Below are positions 15,929-25,233 of a stretch of 64,000 nucleotides of DNA, in pieces. The number at the start of each line of letters is the position of its first letter. The first letter of the stretch is position 1. The stretch comes from Sphingobium fluviale. Its GTDB lineage: Bacteria > Pseudomonadota > Alphaproteobacteria > Sphingomonadales > Sphingomonadaceae. Location: the NCBI RefSeq assembly GCF_004122115.1, contig NZ_SBKP01000014.1, forward strand, positions 1 through 64,000. Direction: 5' to 3'. The notes below the pieces were generated by a model. The model ran no database searches. It saw only the letters and a program-made list of their open reading frames with translations, and was not told where the DNA came from. A program made the position numbers and the translations under genes.

Positions 15929-18562
15929 ATGAACATGCGCATGCTAATCGACGCGCGCCACCGGGAAGAAACCCGTGTCGCGGTCGTCAAGGGAAACCGA
16001 ATCGAGGAATTTGACTTCGAATCCGCAGAGCACAAGCAGCTCAAAGGCAATATCTATCTGGCAAAGGTAACGCGGGTCGAACCCTCGTTGCAGGCTGCGT
16101 TCGTCGATTACGGCGGCAACCGCCACGGCTTCCTCGCCTTTTCGGAAATCCACCCGGATTATTACCAGATCCCGCGTGAGGACCGCGAGGCGCTGCTGCG
16201 TGAGGAAGCAGAACACGCCGCGCAGGAAGCCGCGCTGCGCGATGAGGACGACGACTATGCCACCGAGGCAGATGCCGAGGGCACAGACGCCGACGACGAC
16301 CACACCGATCATGCCGCTGAAGAAGCCGAGGAAGAGGGTGAAAACGGTGCCCCCCCTCCGCGCCGCCGCAAGGGCGGGCAGAGCGAGGATCATAACGACG
16401 AGCTGCGCCGCAAGCGCATGGCTTTGCGCCGCCGCTACAAGATCCAGGATGTCATCAAGCGCCGCCAGGTGCTGCTGATCCAGGTAGTAAAGGAAGAGCG
16501 CGGCAACAAGGGCGCGGCGCTGACCACCTATCTCAGCCTCGCGGGCCGCTATTGCGTGCTGATGCCCAACACCAGCCATGGCGGCGGTATTTCACGCAAG
16601 ATCAGCAACTCGGCCGACCGCAAGCGCTTGAAGTCCATCATCGCCGAGATGAACCTGCCTTCGACCATGGGCTGCATCGTCCGCACGGCGGGGCTGGAGC
16701 GCACCCGCACCGAAATCAAGCGCGACTTCGATTATCTTGCCCGCCTGTGGGACGAGATCCGCGAAAACACGCTGAAAAGTTCGGCCCCCGCGCTGATCCA
16801 CAACGACAGCGACCTTATCAAGCGCGCGATCCGTGACATCTATAACCGCGATATCGACGAAATCATGATCGAAGGCGACGAGGGCTATCGCGCCGCCAAG
16901 GATTTCATGAAGCTGCTGATGCCGAGCCACGCACGCAAGGTAAAGCAATATGCCGACCCCGTCTCGCTGTTCCAGCGGCACGGCGTGGAGGATCAGCTCG
17001 CCGCAATGTATCACCCGGTGGTACAGCTGAAATCCGGTGGCTATCTCGTCATCAACCCGACCGAGGCTCTGGTGTCGATAGACATCAACTCCGGCCGCTC
17101 CACGCGCGAACATAATATCGAGCAGACCGCGCTCAACACCAACCTTGAGGCTGCGCGGGAAATTGCGCGTCAGCTCCGCCTGCGCGACATGGCGGGCCTC
17201 GTCGTCATCGACTTTATCGACATGGAGCACGGCTCCAACGTCCGCAAGGTTGAGAAGGCGATGAAGGACGCGCTGAAGGACGACCGGGCGCGGATCCAGG
17301 TGGGCCGCATATCGGGCTTCGGTCTGATGGAGATGAGCCGCCAGCGCCTGCGCACCGGCGTGCTGGAGGCATCGACCCGCGCCTGCCCGCATTGCGAGGG
17401 CACCGGGCTTGTCCGCACTGCATCCTCCGCCGGGCTTTCCGCGCTGCGTATGCTGGAAGAAGAGGCTGCGCGCGGCCGGGGCAGCATCATCACGCTGCGC
17501 GCCAGCCAGGAAGCCGCCTTCTATGTGCTCAACAACAAGCGGCGCGAGCTGGACGAGATCGAGCAGCGCTATGGCGTGACGATCATTATCCTCCCGGATG
17601 GCGAGGTTGAGGGCGCGCGCATGTCTGTCGAGGCAAGCGGGCCAAGGCCGCTGGTTCAGGTCAGCTATGCGCCGATCGCCGATGTGGAGGAGGATGACGA
17701 CCTGCCTCTTGAGGAAGCCGAGGACGAGGAAGACATCCCGGAAAACGAGACCCGCGACGAGCGTCAGGCCCGCGAAGACAGGGAAGACCGCGAGGATCGC
17801 GAAGGTGGTCGTCGCCGTCGCAGGCGCCGCCGCCGCCGTGGCGGCCGTCGCGAAGAGGGCGAGGCGCAGGGAGCCGAGCGCGAGGCAGGTGATGAAGCCG
17901 GTGAGGCTGAGTCAGACGCCGCGTCTGGCGAGGAGCAGGACGCCCCCACCGCAGTAACAGCCGATGATGGCGAGGAAACCCGCCGCCGCAGCCGCCGTGG
18001 CCGCAGGGGCGGTCGCCGCAGGCGTGGCGAGGGCGATAGCGAGGCACCGGCAGGCGAAGCACAAGTGCCCGATGCCGCATCCGAGGAAACAGGCAGCGAA
18101 GCCATAGCGACCGAGCAGCCTGCCGAAGCGCCAGAAGCGATGGAGGCCGAGGCCCAGGCTGAGGCAGCGCCCAAGCCAAAAACCCGCCGCACCCGCAAGC
18201 CCAAGGCGGCTGTTGCGGCGGATGAAGCAGCATCGTCTGCTGAGGCCGCCCCGGCAGGCGTGGAGGCACCTGCCGAGAGCGTACCTGCTGCTGCGGAACC
18301 AGAGGCAGAAGCAGCACCCGCAGCCAAGCCCAAGCGCACCCGCCGCAAGAAGGCGGATATCGAAGCGGAAGCAGCCACAGGTGCGGCAACCGAGGATGTC
18401 GCGTCAGAGGCAGGCGCAGCCTCTGCCCCCGCTGCCGCATCGGCCGCAGCACCCGAAGCCACGATCGAAGCGCCTGCGCCTGTCTCCGCCGATGCCGCAG
18501 AGCCGGAAGAGGACAATGGCGAGCCGCGGCGCGGCTGGTGGCAGCGCACTTTCGGCGCGTAA
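15929..18562 (+). CDS. rne: Ribonuclease E
   Basis: The protein has 877 residues. The N-terminus MLIDARHREETRVAVVKG and the S1 domain (NIYLAKVTRVEPSLQAAFVD) are typical of RNase E/G. The S1 domain carries a long acidic then basic insertion (about residues 90-165), a hallmark of alphaproteobacterial RNase E. The catalytic metal site is in LVVIDFIDMEHGSN, and the zinc-link cysteines in ACPHCEGTG. After about residue 570 the chain becomes a disordered scaffold of arginine clusters alternating with acidic and alanine-rich stretches, ending in RRGWWQRTFGA. It leads mRNA decay and rRNA processing and is expected to scaffold a degradosome. Confidence 0.95.
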   Translation: MNMRMLIDARHREETRVAVVKGNRIEEFDFESAEHKQLKGNIYLAKVTRVEPSLQAAFVDYGGNRHGFLAFSEIHPDYYQIPREDREALLREEAEHAAQEAALRDEDDDYATEADAEGTDADDDHTDHAAEEAEEEGENGAPPPRRRKGGQSEDHNDELRRKRMALRRRYKIQDVIKRRQVLLIQVVKEERGNKGAALTTYLSLAGRYCVLMPNTSHGGGISRKISNSADRKRLKSIIAEMNLPSTMGCIVRTAGLERTRTEIKRDFDYLARLWDEIRENTLKSSAPALIHNDSDLIKRAIRDIYNRDIDEIMIEGDEGYRAAKDFMKLLMPSHARKVKQYADPVSLFQRHGVEDQLAAMYHPVVQLKSGGYLVINPTEALVSIDINSGRSTREHNIEQTALNTNLEAAREIARQLRLRDMAGLVVIDFIDMEHGSNVRKVEKAMKDALKDDRARIQVGRISGFGLMEMSRQRLRTGVLEASTRACPHCEGTGLVRTASSAGLSALRMLEEEAARGRGSIITLRASQEAAFYVLNNKRRELDEIEQRYGVTIIILPDGEVEGARMSVEASGPRPLVQVSYAPIADVEEDDDLPLEEAEDEEDIPENETRDERQAREDREDREDREGGRRRRRRRRRRGGRREEGEAQGAEREAGDEAGEAESDAASGEEQDAPTAVTADDGEETRRRSRRGRRGGRRRRGEGDSEAPAGEAQVPDAASEETGSEAIATEQPAEAPEAMEAEAQAEAAPKPKTRRTRKPKAAVAADEAASSAEAAPAGVEAPAESVPAAAEPEAEAAPAAKPKRTRRKKADIEAEAATGAATEDVASEAGAASAPAAASAAAPEATIEAPAPVSADAAEPEEDNGEPRRGWWQRTFGA

Positions 18563-18573
18563 GGGCTTTACCG

Positions 18574-18598
18574 GGGCGCGGGTCAATAGCCCGCGCCC
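18574..18598 (+). terminator. Probable terminator hairpin after rne
   Basis: A 9-bp perfect stem, GGGCGCGGG with CCCGCGCCC, has a seven-base loop and lies 12 bases after the rne stop. The following bases are T-rich (GTTCGTCCTGTGTGTC) but not a continuous T-run, so termination may be partial. Confidence 0.5.
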
Positions 18599-18652
18599 TG
18601 TTCGTCCTGTGTGTCATCTTGTGTTCAGCAAGACGGGAGCAGTGAGAGCGGC

Positions 18653-20086
18653 ATGCACAGTCTTTGTCTCTTTCGCTTCACCGCTCCGGCCCGCGCATTA
18701 CTGGGGCTGCTGCTCAGCCTTGCGCTGCTCATCCAGCCCGCCAACGCGCAGCAAGTGCTGCGGGATGCGGAAACCGAAGCCTTCCTCAATGAAATCTCTG
18801 CCCCACTTATCAAGGCGGCAGGCCTCAGCCCCAATAATGTGCAGGTGTTGCTGATCAACGATCGCTCCATCAACGCCTTTGTCGCGGGCGGGCAGATCGT
18901 GTGGATTCATTCCGGCCTCATCACCGCAGCGGACAACGCCAATCAGCTTCAGGGGGTGATTGCGCATGAGCTGGGCCATATCGAGGGCGGGCACATCATC
19001 CGCTCCGGTGAGGGCATTAAAGCTGCGACAGGCATCACCCTGCTCTCGCTGTTGCTCGGCGCAGCGGCGATCGCAGCGGGCGGCGCCGAGGCGGGCATGG
19101 GCATCATCTCGGCAGGCCAGCAGGCAGCGCTCGGCAAATATCTCGCCTTCTCGCGCACGCAGGAGAGCAGCGCTGATCTAGCGGGCGCACGCTATCTGCA
19201 CGCCGCCGGGATCAGCGGCAAGGGCAGCATCGCCTTCTTCAAAAAGCTGCAAAATCTCGAATATCGCTATCGACTGCGCGAGGAAGCAGACGATGGCTAT
19301 GCCACCACCCACCCGCTCTCGACAGATCGTATTTCCTACCTCACAGAGGTCTATCAGAAAGACGCCGCCTGGAACGCCAAAACCCCGCCAGAGCTGGAGG
19401 CGCGCTTTGCCCGCATCAAGGCCAAGCTTTCGGGCTTCGTCGATGATCCGGCGCAAACCCTGCGCACCTATCCCGAAACGGACCAATCGCTCCCCGCCCA
19501 TTATGCCCGCGCTTATGCCTGGCATAAAAGCGCCTACCCGGACAAAGCGCTGAGCGAAGCCGCCAAGCTGGTGAAGGCCCAGCCGCATGATCCATATTTT
19601 CTGGAGCTGCAAGGGCAAGTGATGCTGGAGAGCGGGCGAGCGGAAGCAGCGATTCCCCCACTGCGCGAAGCCGTACGCCTCACCAACAGCCAGCCACTGA
19701 TCGCCACCCTGCTGGGCCATGCGCTGATCGCGACCGAGAAGGAAGCGAACTATGCCGAGGCGGAGCGTGTGCTGCGCGCAGCAGTGGCGAAGGACAGGGA
19801 AAATCCCTTCGCCTGGTATCAGCTTGGCGTGGTTTACGCCAACCGGGGCGACAGCGCGCGCGCGGCACTGGCGACGGCGGAGCGCTATGCGCTGGAGGGC
19901 AACACGCCACTCGCGTTGCGCAATGCCGAGGCGGCGCTGGCAGGCATAGACAAGGCTAGCCCGGATTATCTGCGTGCGCAGGACATTGCACTGGCCGCGC
20001 GCGGCGAGATGGACAATGCACGCAAGGGCCGTAAGAAAGACAAAGGGGGCAACGACGAAGCCCCTGAAGGAAAGCCCGCCACTTGA
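18653..20086 (+). CDS. M48 family metalloprotease with TPR repeats, BepA-like
   Basis: The predicted precursor has 477 residues. A signal peptide (ALLGLLLSLALLIQPANA) ends near residue 32. The zinc protease motif VIAHELGHIEGGH is at residues 102-114, and the third ligand probably lies in QESSADLAGARYL. A C-terminal half of helical TPR-like repeats follows (DPYFLELQGQVMLESGRAEA and onward). The architecture is that of E. coli BepA/YfgC, a periplasmic protease and chaperone that assists LptD and BAM assembly. An in-frame start 42 bases earlier would precede the signal peptide and is disfavoured. The next gene overlaps the stop. Confidence 0.88.
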   Translation: MHSLCLFRFTAPARALLGLLLSLALLIQPANAQQVLRDAETEAFLNEISAPLIKAAGLSPNNVQVLLINDRSINAFVAGGQIVWIHSGLITAADNANQLQGVIAHELGHIEGGHIIRSGEGIKAATGITLLSLLLGAAAIAAGGAEAGMGIISAGQQAALGKYLAFSRTQESSADLAGARYLHAAGISGKGSIAFFKKLQNLEYRYRLREEADDGYATTHPLSTDRISYLTEVYQKDAAWNAKTPPELEARFARIKAKLSGFVDDPAQTLRTYPETDQSLPAHYARAYAWHKSAYPDKALSEAAKLVKAQPHDPYFLELQGQVMLESGRAEAAIPPLREAVRLTNSQPLIATLLGHALIATEKEANYAEAERVLRAAVAKDRENPFAWYQLGVVYANRGDSARAALATAERYALEGNTPLALRNAEAALAGIDKASPDYLRAQDIALAARGEMDNARKGRKKDKGGNDEAPEGKPAT

Positions 20087-20871
20087 CCAGCCACCCTGCC
20101 CCGCCCGGCCTGCGCGCAGCGCTCAGCAACAGAAAGATACAGATGCTCCTCGGATTCTTGACGGCTGCGGCCGTCGCATCGACAACGGCAGCGGTGGCAG
20201 TCGGCGCCTCCAGCGGGGCACAAGCGGTGGACCCGGCAGAGCGGGCGCGCATCGAACAGATCGTGCATGACTATATTCTGGCTCACCCGGAAATTCTGCC
20301 AGAGGCCATGGAACGCCTGAAGGACAAGCGCATGGCCGAGGCGGTGAATACCCATCGCAAGGAGCTGGAGACCCCCTATGCGGGGGCATGGGAAGGCGCA
20401 AAGGACGGCGACGTTACGGTCGTCGAGTTTTTCGACTATAATTGCAGCTATTGCCGGGCTTCCCTGGCGGACATCACAAAGCTGGTGGCCAGCGATTCGA
20501 GGGTGAAGATCGTCTATCGCGAGCTGCCGATCCTGTCTGAAGAGAGCACTCTTGCCGCGCGTGTTTCCCTGCTCGCCGCTGAGCAGGGCAAATATGCCGC
20601 CTTCCACAAGGCGTTGTTTGCGGGTGGCCGCGCCAGCAAGGACAGCATCCTCGCCGCAGCTACCAAGGCCGGGATAGACCGCAAGGCAGCCGAAACCGCG
20701 ATCATCAGCAACCGTTATGACCCGGAGATCGAAGCGAACCTCAAGCTGGCACAGGAGCTGGGCGCAAGCGGCACGCCAACCTTCGTGGTGGGCGGCAAGG
20801 TGTTGGGCGGTGCAGTGGGCTATGAAGCGCTTAAGGAAGCGGTAGCTGCCGCGCGCTCAAAAGAAAAATAA
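20083..20871 (+). CDS. DsbA-family thiol oxidoreductase
   Basis: The protein has up to 262 residues. An N-terminal signal or anchor (LLGFLTAAAVASTTAAVAVG) precedes a helical ScsC-like N-terminal region (DYILAHPEILPEAMERLKDK) and a DsbA thioredoxin domain with the active site FFDYNCSYC (CSYC) and the cis-proline loop SGTPTFVVGG. It probably handles disulfides in the periplasm, possibly as an isomerase-type protein of the Com1/ScsC group. The start is uncertain: TTG overlaps the preceding TGA (TTGA), which suggests coupled translation, while an ATG 60 bases further in would also keep the signal sequence. Confidence 0.85.
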   Translation: MTSHPAPPGLRAALSNRKIQMLLGFLTAAAVASTTAAVAVGASSGAQAVDPAERARIEQIVHDYILAHPEILPEAMERLKDKRMAEAVNTHRKELETPYAGAWEGAKDGDVTVVEFFDYNCSYCRASLADITKLVASDSRVKIVYRELPILSEESTLAARVSLLAAEQGKYAAFHKALFAGGRASKDSILAAATKAGIDRKAAETAIISNRYDPEIEANLKLAQELGASGTPTFVVGGKVLGGAVGYEALKEAVAAARSKEK

Positions 20872-20886
20872 CGGGAAGGCTGCGTA

Positions 20887-21375
20887 TCAGCTTCCGTTCG
20901 GTCCGGTATTGTCGCTACCGCCGCCACCGCCAGCACCAGCCGCACCCACGGCGCCGATATTGCCGAAAATATCCTCCAGCAGGGTGCGCTCGCGGCCAAG
21001 GGTTGGCGTCTTGCCAGACTTGGGCGAAATGTCCGCCACCTTGTCCAGTCCAGCCTTGTCTATGCCTGCGACATTGCCCGCCGGGTCAAACCGCACACGC
21101 AGCACCGTTTGCTCAGCGGCCTTGGGGTTGGCGAACGCAAGCTGCTTCATGTCGCGCGAGACATAATACCAGTCCTGATTGCCGAACTGACTGACGAAGG
21201 TGGGGCGGCCAAGCGTCCCCTCGACCGACTGTCGATTATCCACACCCGGCTGAATTGAATCGACCAGCAGGCTATCGACCAGATAGCCCTGATGCGTGCG
21301 CATCCGCGCGCAGCCGGAAAGCGCAACCGTAGCGCCGGTCAGCGCGATCATCAGGGCAACAGTCTTGAAACGCAT
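20887..21375 (-). CDS. bamE: Outer-membrane assembly lipoprotein BamE (SmpA/OmlA)
   Basis: The precursor has 162 residues. The signal peptide ends in the lipobox VALSGC. The SmpA/OmlA domain follows, with the family features SIQPGVDNRQSVEGTLGRPT and DWYYVSRDMKQLAF. BamE is an accessory lipoprotein of the BAM complex that inserts outer-membrane beta-barrels. The C-terminus is a glycine-rich tail not needed by the fold. A GGGAGAG lies just before the chosen ATG. An open frame extends further upstream but would put 38 residues ahead of the signal peptide. The gene diverges from the bc1 chaperone gene. Confidence 0.88.
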   Translation of the reverse strand: MRFKTVALMIALTGATVALSGCARMRTHQGYLVDSLLVDSIQPGVDNRQSVEGTLGRPTFVSQFGNQDWYYVSRDMKQLAFANPKAAEQTVLRVRFDPAGNVAGIDKAGLDKVADISPKSGKTPTLGRERTLLEDIFGNIGAVGAAGAGGGGGSDNTGPNGS

Positions 21376-21519
21376 TATACTCTCCCACGGGCGGCCCCGC
21401 TGCCTGGCACCATTGCATATCGGGTGCCTTGCCTCCAATATGGGATTGCATCGCGCCGCACAAGCCATAGTGAGAAGCTGGCCGCGCAAGCCGTGCTCCA
21501 GAGAGGTTGTTTATCCGTC

Positions 21520-22038
21520 ATGTCGTTGCTTGATCGTCTTTTTCACCGCCAGCCAGACCCGCGCACCACGATGCAGCCGCTCTATCAGGCCATCGTGCAT
21601 CGCGGGCGGGCGGTGCACTGGTATGTCGAGGGGGCAGTGCCGGATACGCTCGACGGGCGGTTTGACATGATCGCCGCCATTCTCTCGCTGGTGTTGTTAC
21701 GGCTGGAGCAGGCAGACCTGCGGCACGAGAGCGTATGGCTGACCGAGCTGTTCGTCGATGACATGGAGGCGCAGCTTCGGCAAATCGGCATCGGCGACGT
21801 GATTGTCGGCAAGCATATCGGGCGGATGATGAGCGCGCTTGGTGGGCGGCTTTCCGCTTATAGAGACGGGCTGACGCCAGGCGGGGATTTCAATGCGGCG
21901 CTGCGCCGCAACCTCTATCGCGGCGAGCCTGTGGCCAACGAGGCGGTGGCGGATGTCGAGGCGCGGCTGCGCAGCTTTGCAGCCGGGCTTGAGGGGCTTG
22001 ACCCCGCCCGTCTGCTTGCGGGAGAGCTGCCTGCATGA
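21520..22038 (+). CDS. Ubiquinol-cytochrome c chaperone (CBP3/UQCC-like)
   Basis: The protein has 172 residues and matches the ubiquinol-cytochrome c chaperone family: LYQAIVHRGRAVHWYVEGAV near the N-terminus, DMIAAILSLVLLRLE, and ELFVDDMEAQLRQIGIGD. In mitochondria CBP3 helps cytochrome b assembly; the bacterial role is presumed similar for complex III. A GAGAGG lies before the ATG. The stop overlaps the start of the DUF177 gene (ATGA). The arrangement bamE divergent from this chaperone and DUF177 is common in alphaproteobacteria. Confidence 0.88.
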   Translation: MSLLDRLFHRQPDPRTTMQPLYQAIVHRGRAVHWYVEGAVPDTLDGRFDMIAAILSLVLLRLEQADLRHESVWLTELFVDDMEAQLRQIGIGDVIVGKHIGRMMSALGGRLSAYRDGLTPGGDFNAALRRNLYRGEPVANEAVADVEARLRSFAAGLEGLDPARLLAGELPA

Positions 22039-22577
22039 CCCAGCCTGCGCCGGAATTTTCCCGCATCGTCCGGCTAGACGAAATCGGGCGGATGCGCTGG
22101 CCCGCACATATCGCTGCGGAGGCGGAAGAGCGCGCCGCATTGGCCCGCCGCTTCGGCTTTGTGGAAATAGCGTCGCTGGAGGCGGACTACACCCTCACTC
22201 GCGAGAATGAGGGCATCATGGCGACAGGCGAAATCCGCGCCGCCCTTTCCCAGCCCTGTGTCGCAACTGCCGAGCCGGTGGCGGAACAGGTGCGCGAGGC
22301 GTTTTCGATCCGCTTTACGCCGGAAGGGGAAGCCCCGGTTCAGGGGAACGAAGACGAGATCGAGATCGAGATCGACGCCGATGGCATCGATATCGTGACC
22401 TATGCGGACGAACGCATCGACATTGGCGAGGCGATAGCGGAAACGCTGGCGCTCAGCGTCACCCCCTACCCTCGTTCACCCGATGCCGACACAATACTCA
22501 AAGCCGCCGGTGTGTTGAGCGAGGATCAGGCCGGGCCATTCGCTGCGCTGGCGGCGCTCCGCACCAAGGAAGAATAG
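22035..22577 (+). CDS. DUF177 (YceD-like) protein
   Basis: The protein has 180 residues of the DUF177/YceD family. It opens with FSRIVRLDEIGRM, has the central RAALSQPCVATAEPVAEQV with a conserved cysteine, an acidic stretch (NEDEIEIEIDADGID), and a tail with TPYPRSPD. YceD is linked to 23S rRNA or large-subunit biogenesis in plants and bacteria and usually precedes rpmF. Here rpmF does not follow; the next gene is convergent. Translation is probably coupled to the bc1 chaperone gene through the ATGA overlap. Confidence 0.82.
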   Translation: MTQPAPEFSRIVRLDEIGRMRWPAHIAAEAEERAALARRFGFVEIASLEADYTLTRENEGIMATGEIRAALSQPCVATAEPVAEQVREAFSIRFTPEGEAPVQGNEDEIEIEIDADGIDIVTYADERIDIGEAIAETLALSVTPYPRSPDADTILKAAGVLSEDQAGPFAALAALRTKEE

Positions 22578-22612
22578 GCGGACGGTTTAAGAGCCTGTTG
22601 GGAAACGGACTG

Positions 22613-23347
22613 TCAGAACGGAATGATGCGGGATTTCTCAGTGAATTTCATATAGCCCGCATTGATGCCTGCGCGCCAGCCGACACCGAGGCGAATGGGG
22701 ATCAGCACGACATCGCCGCGCCGCAGATAGGTGGCCGTAAACCCGCCTACAACATAGAGCGCGCCTTCTGCCTGCGGATAGCGTTTGAACAGATCCTGAG
22801 AATCATAAAGGTTATAGACCAGCACAAACACCTTGGACGCGTTGCCGCCAACATCGAACCCCACAGACGGTCCGGTCCAATAGACTTTACGCTCGCCCTC
22901 GACCTTGTGATTCATCGTGCCGGAGCCATAGCGCAGCCCCACCACCACCGCGCCAGATGCCTCTCGCCCGGCGATATAGGCATTGGGCCGCCCGCGATCT
23001 TTCAGTATCTTTTCCAGCAGGCTTGCGAGGCCTTCCGCACCCTTGCCGAACACGCCCTCCGCCGCGCTGACGACATCGTCTTCCTGATAGGCGCTCTTGG
23101 GATCAGGCGAAGCGGGAACTGTCGTCGTGCCAGAGGTTGGCGCGGCGGCAACAGGGGCAGGTGGCGGCAGGGGTATCGGGGCATCCGCTCCGCCAGCGGG
23201 GGCAAGATCAGCATCTATCGCCTGATTGGGATCGACGCTCTGTACCTGTGCCAAACCCGGTGCAGACGATAGCGCCAGCCCGCAAGCCGCGAGGGTGCCC
23301 ACTACGGCCAGCCGCATCCGCCCGATGAAATGCCCGAAATACGCCAT
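22613..23347 (-). CDS. EipA-like DUF1134 periplasmic protein
   Basis: The precursor has 244 residues. A signal peptide (AACGLALSSAPGLAQ) is followed by a proline- and alanine-rich linker and a DUF1134 domain from about residue 90, with GRPNAYIAGREASGAVVVGL, then VYWTGPSVGFDVGGNASKVF and RRGDVVLIPIRLGVGWRAG. In Brucella the homologue EipA supports envelope integrity and virulence, so a cell-envelope role is likely. A start at the second methionine (MRLAVVG) is possible. It is the last of a series of minus-strand genes and converges with the DUF177 gene. Confidence 0.82.
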   Translation of the reverse strand: MAYFGHFIGRMRLAVVGTLAACGLALSSAPGLAQVQSVDPNQAIDADLAPAGGADAPIPLPPPAPVAAAPTSGTTTVPASPDPKSAYQEDDVVSAAEGVFGKGAEGLASLLEKILKDRGRPNAYIAGREASGAVVVGLRYGSGTMNHKVEGERKVYWTGPSVGFDVGGNASKVFVLVYNLYDSQDLFKRYPQAEGALYVVGGFTATYLRRGDVVLIPIRLGVGWRAGINAGYMKFTEKSRIIPF

Positions 23348-23488
23348 CTTGCTTTATACCCTCACCCTATTTCGCGCCCGATCATTGCATATTCGGCCCA
23401 CAACATGAAACAGCAATGAACGAACGGCGACCTGAGTCGATTCTGCGCCGAACCGAATCAGTTGCGCCCGCCCCGCTGTCTTCCCCCG

Positions 23489-24445
23489 CTATTTTTGCAG
23501 CCAGCGCGTCGCCTTGAACCAGATGCCAACGCCGCCGCCCGTCACCACACAAAAAGCCACCACGCCCCAGAACGCCCAAGGCTCGTGTGCGAACGGAATA
23601 CCCGCCACATTCATGCCGATAAGGCCTGTGATGAAGGTGAGCGGCAGGAAAATGAGCGCGACGATGGCAAGTACCAGCGCCTGTTTGTTCATATGCTCGG
23701 CGCGAAGGTCCGTGAGCGCCTCGTGCGTCAATGCCGCGCGCTCGCGCACCGATTCCAGCTCCTCCACCATCCGTGCGCATCGGTCTGCCGCTTCCTGAAG
23801 GTGCAAGCGGTCGTCCGGCTCCAGCCAGTTGGCGGGCATCGTCATCAACCGCTCGGTCGCCTGCCGTTGGGGCGCGAGGAAGCGGCGGTAGGCAATGGCC
23901 TGCGCGCGCAACTGCGCCACCTTGCGCCGCTCGACCGTGCTGCCATCCTCCAGCACGCTGCTTTCGATGCCGTCCAGCGCGTCACCAAGGTCCGCGATTT
24001 CCGGGTCCAGCGCGTCGGTGATTTCCATTGCTGTGGCAGAGAGCAGATCGCCGGGGTCCGCAAGCTCGCCCGCCAGCATCCGCGCAATCAGCCGGTCCAT
24101 CACGCCCAACTCGCGGTAAGACAGGCTGACCACCAGGCCACGCTGCGCCCAGAAGCGGATGGAGACCAGCGGGTCGCCATCAATCGCCGAGGGTGCGCCC
24201 AGCCCACGCATGTTGACAAGCGCACCCTCGTCGAACTGCGCGCTGCGTGGGCGGGTTTCGTGCGCCTTCAGGGCAGCGACGGCAGGCGGAGGTATGTCCG
24301 CAAACTGCGCGAGTATTCCGTCAACATCGTCGCTCTTGCCATCAAGGTGGACCCACAGAAACTCATGCGCGGGATCATGCGTAAGGCAGGCGGGCAGATC
24401 GGCCTCACGAGTGGTTCCGCCCATATGGAGGAAAAAGCGGCTCAT
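23489..24445 (-). CDS. CorA/ZntB-family divalent cation transporter
   Basis: The protein has 318 residues. A large cytoplasmic domain comes first, then two C-terminal membrane helices. The first ends in the GMN selectivity motif (FITGLIGMNVAGIPF). The second is FWGVVAFCVVTGGGVGIW. The N-terminal part (WVHLDGKSDD; ELGVMDRLIARMLAG) resembles ZntB more than CorA, suggesting zinc transport, but the cation cannot be told for certain. The start overlaps the stop of the siroheme synthase gene by four bases. Confidence 0.85.
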   Translation of the reverse strand: MSRFFLHMGGTTREADLPACLTHDPAHEFLWVHLDGKSDDVDGILAQFADIPPPAVAALKAHETRPRSAQFDEGALVNMRGLGAPSAIDGDPLVSIRFWAQRGLVVSLSYRELGVMDRLIARMLAGELADPGDLLSATAMEITDALDPEIADLGDALDGIESSVLEDGSTVERRKVAQLRAQAIAYRRFLAPQRQATERLMTMPANWLEPDDRLHLQEAADRCARMVEELESVRERAALTHEALTDLRAEHMNKQALVLAIVALIFLPLTFITGLIGMNVAGIPFAHEPWAFWGVVAFCVVTGGGVGIWFKATRWLQK

Positions 24446-25227
24446 GCTTGATCATCTCTATGAAAAAGCCACAGCGCAAGCCCTGGCCCCGCCCATAGCG
24501 GCGCTTGGGGAGCAGCGATCCGCACGGCATCGGCACGGGCACGGTTGAGGATGGCGGGCGCTATACCCGGCGCATGATACACCGCGTCCGCTTGCCCCAG
24601 CAGCCGGGCGGCGCGCAGGGTGAGGTCGTCCGGATCGTCAGAGGTGACAGCGATCGCTTCAAGCCAGGGCTGGGCCTGATCGCTACCGGCCTCCTTTAAC
24701 CAATCTGCCACCGCGTTCGCATCCTTGCCGGAAAATGGATCGAGCAGGCCGCCCTCGGCCAGCCCGGCATCGAGCGCGCGGCGGCGGGCGGCGGCATCTG
24801 GCCAGCGCGCGCGCATCCCCTCCCGCGCTCTGCCCAACGCCGCAGCCAGCGGCCCCAGTGTAGCCGGCATCAGCGCCTCCAGACGCTGGCGCAGCGCCTT
24901 GGCAAGGCCAGCCGACGCACCGCCGGTGCCAATGGCAATCAGTACCGGGTCACGATCCACAATCGCGGGCAGAGTGAAATCACATAGCGCCGGGCGGTCC
25001 ACCGCGTTCACCGGCAGACCCCGTGCCTTCAGCCGCGCAACGGCGGCCTGCGCATCGGCTTCATCCTCAATCGCAACAATAGCAAGCACCGCTTCCGCCG
25101 CTTCATCGGTGCGGACATCGGCACCTGCGCGCTCCAGCAACCGGCGCTTGGCATCCGCTGCCTCGCCCTCGCCCAGCAAGATCACGGGCCGCCCTTCCAG
25201 CTTCATGAAGAGCGGGAGACTGTGCAT
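24442..25227 (-). CDS. Siroheme synthase-like precorrin-2 dehydrogenase with truncated methyltransferase tail
   Basis: The protein has 261 residues. Residues 1-150 are a Met8/CysG-N type precorrin-2 dehydrogenase and ferrochelatase: a nucleotide loop LLGEGEAADAKRRLL, NAVDRPALCDFTLPA with the likely catalytic Asp near residue 77, and IAIGTGGASAGLAKALRQRLE. From about residue 187 the sequence DDPDDLTLRAARLLGQADA resembles the start of the uroporphyrinogen-III methyltransferase domain of CysG, but only about 55 residues of that 240-residue domain remain. The dehydrogenase half should make sirohydrochlorin or siroheme; methylation would need another enzyme. It lies between lysA and the transporter gene. 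Confidence 0.78.
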   Translation of the reverse strand: MHSLPLFMKLEGRPVILLGEGEAADAKRRLLERAGADVRTDEAAEAVLAIVAIEDEADAQAAVARLKARGLPVNAVDRPALCDFTLPAIVDRDPVLIAIGTGGASAGLAKALRQRLEALMPATLGPLAAALGRAREGMRARWPDAAARRRALDAGLAEGGLLDPFSGKDANAVADWLKEAGSDQAQPWLEAIAVTSDDPDDLTLRAARLLGQADAVYHAPGIAPAILNRARADAVRIAAPQAPLWAGPGLALWLFHRDDQA

Positions 25228-25233
25228 AACCGC

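Noticed and set aside
21246..21256. Short match to the arm of the inverted-repeat element at 60319
   Set aside because: Eleven identical bases within the bamE coding region with no partner arm; chance is sufficient.
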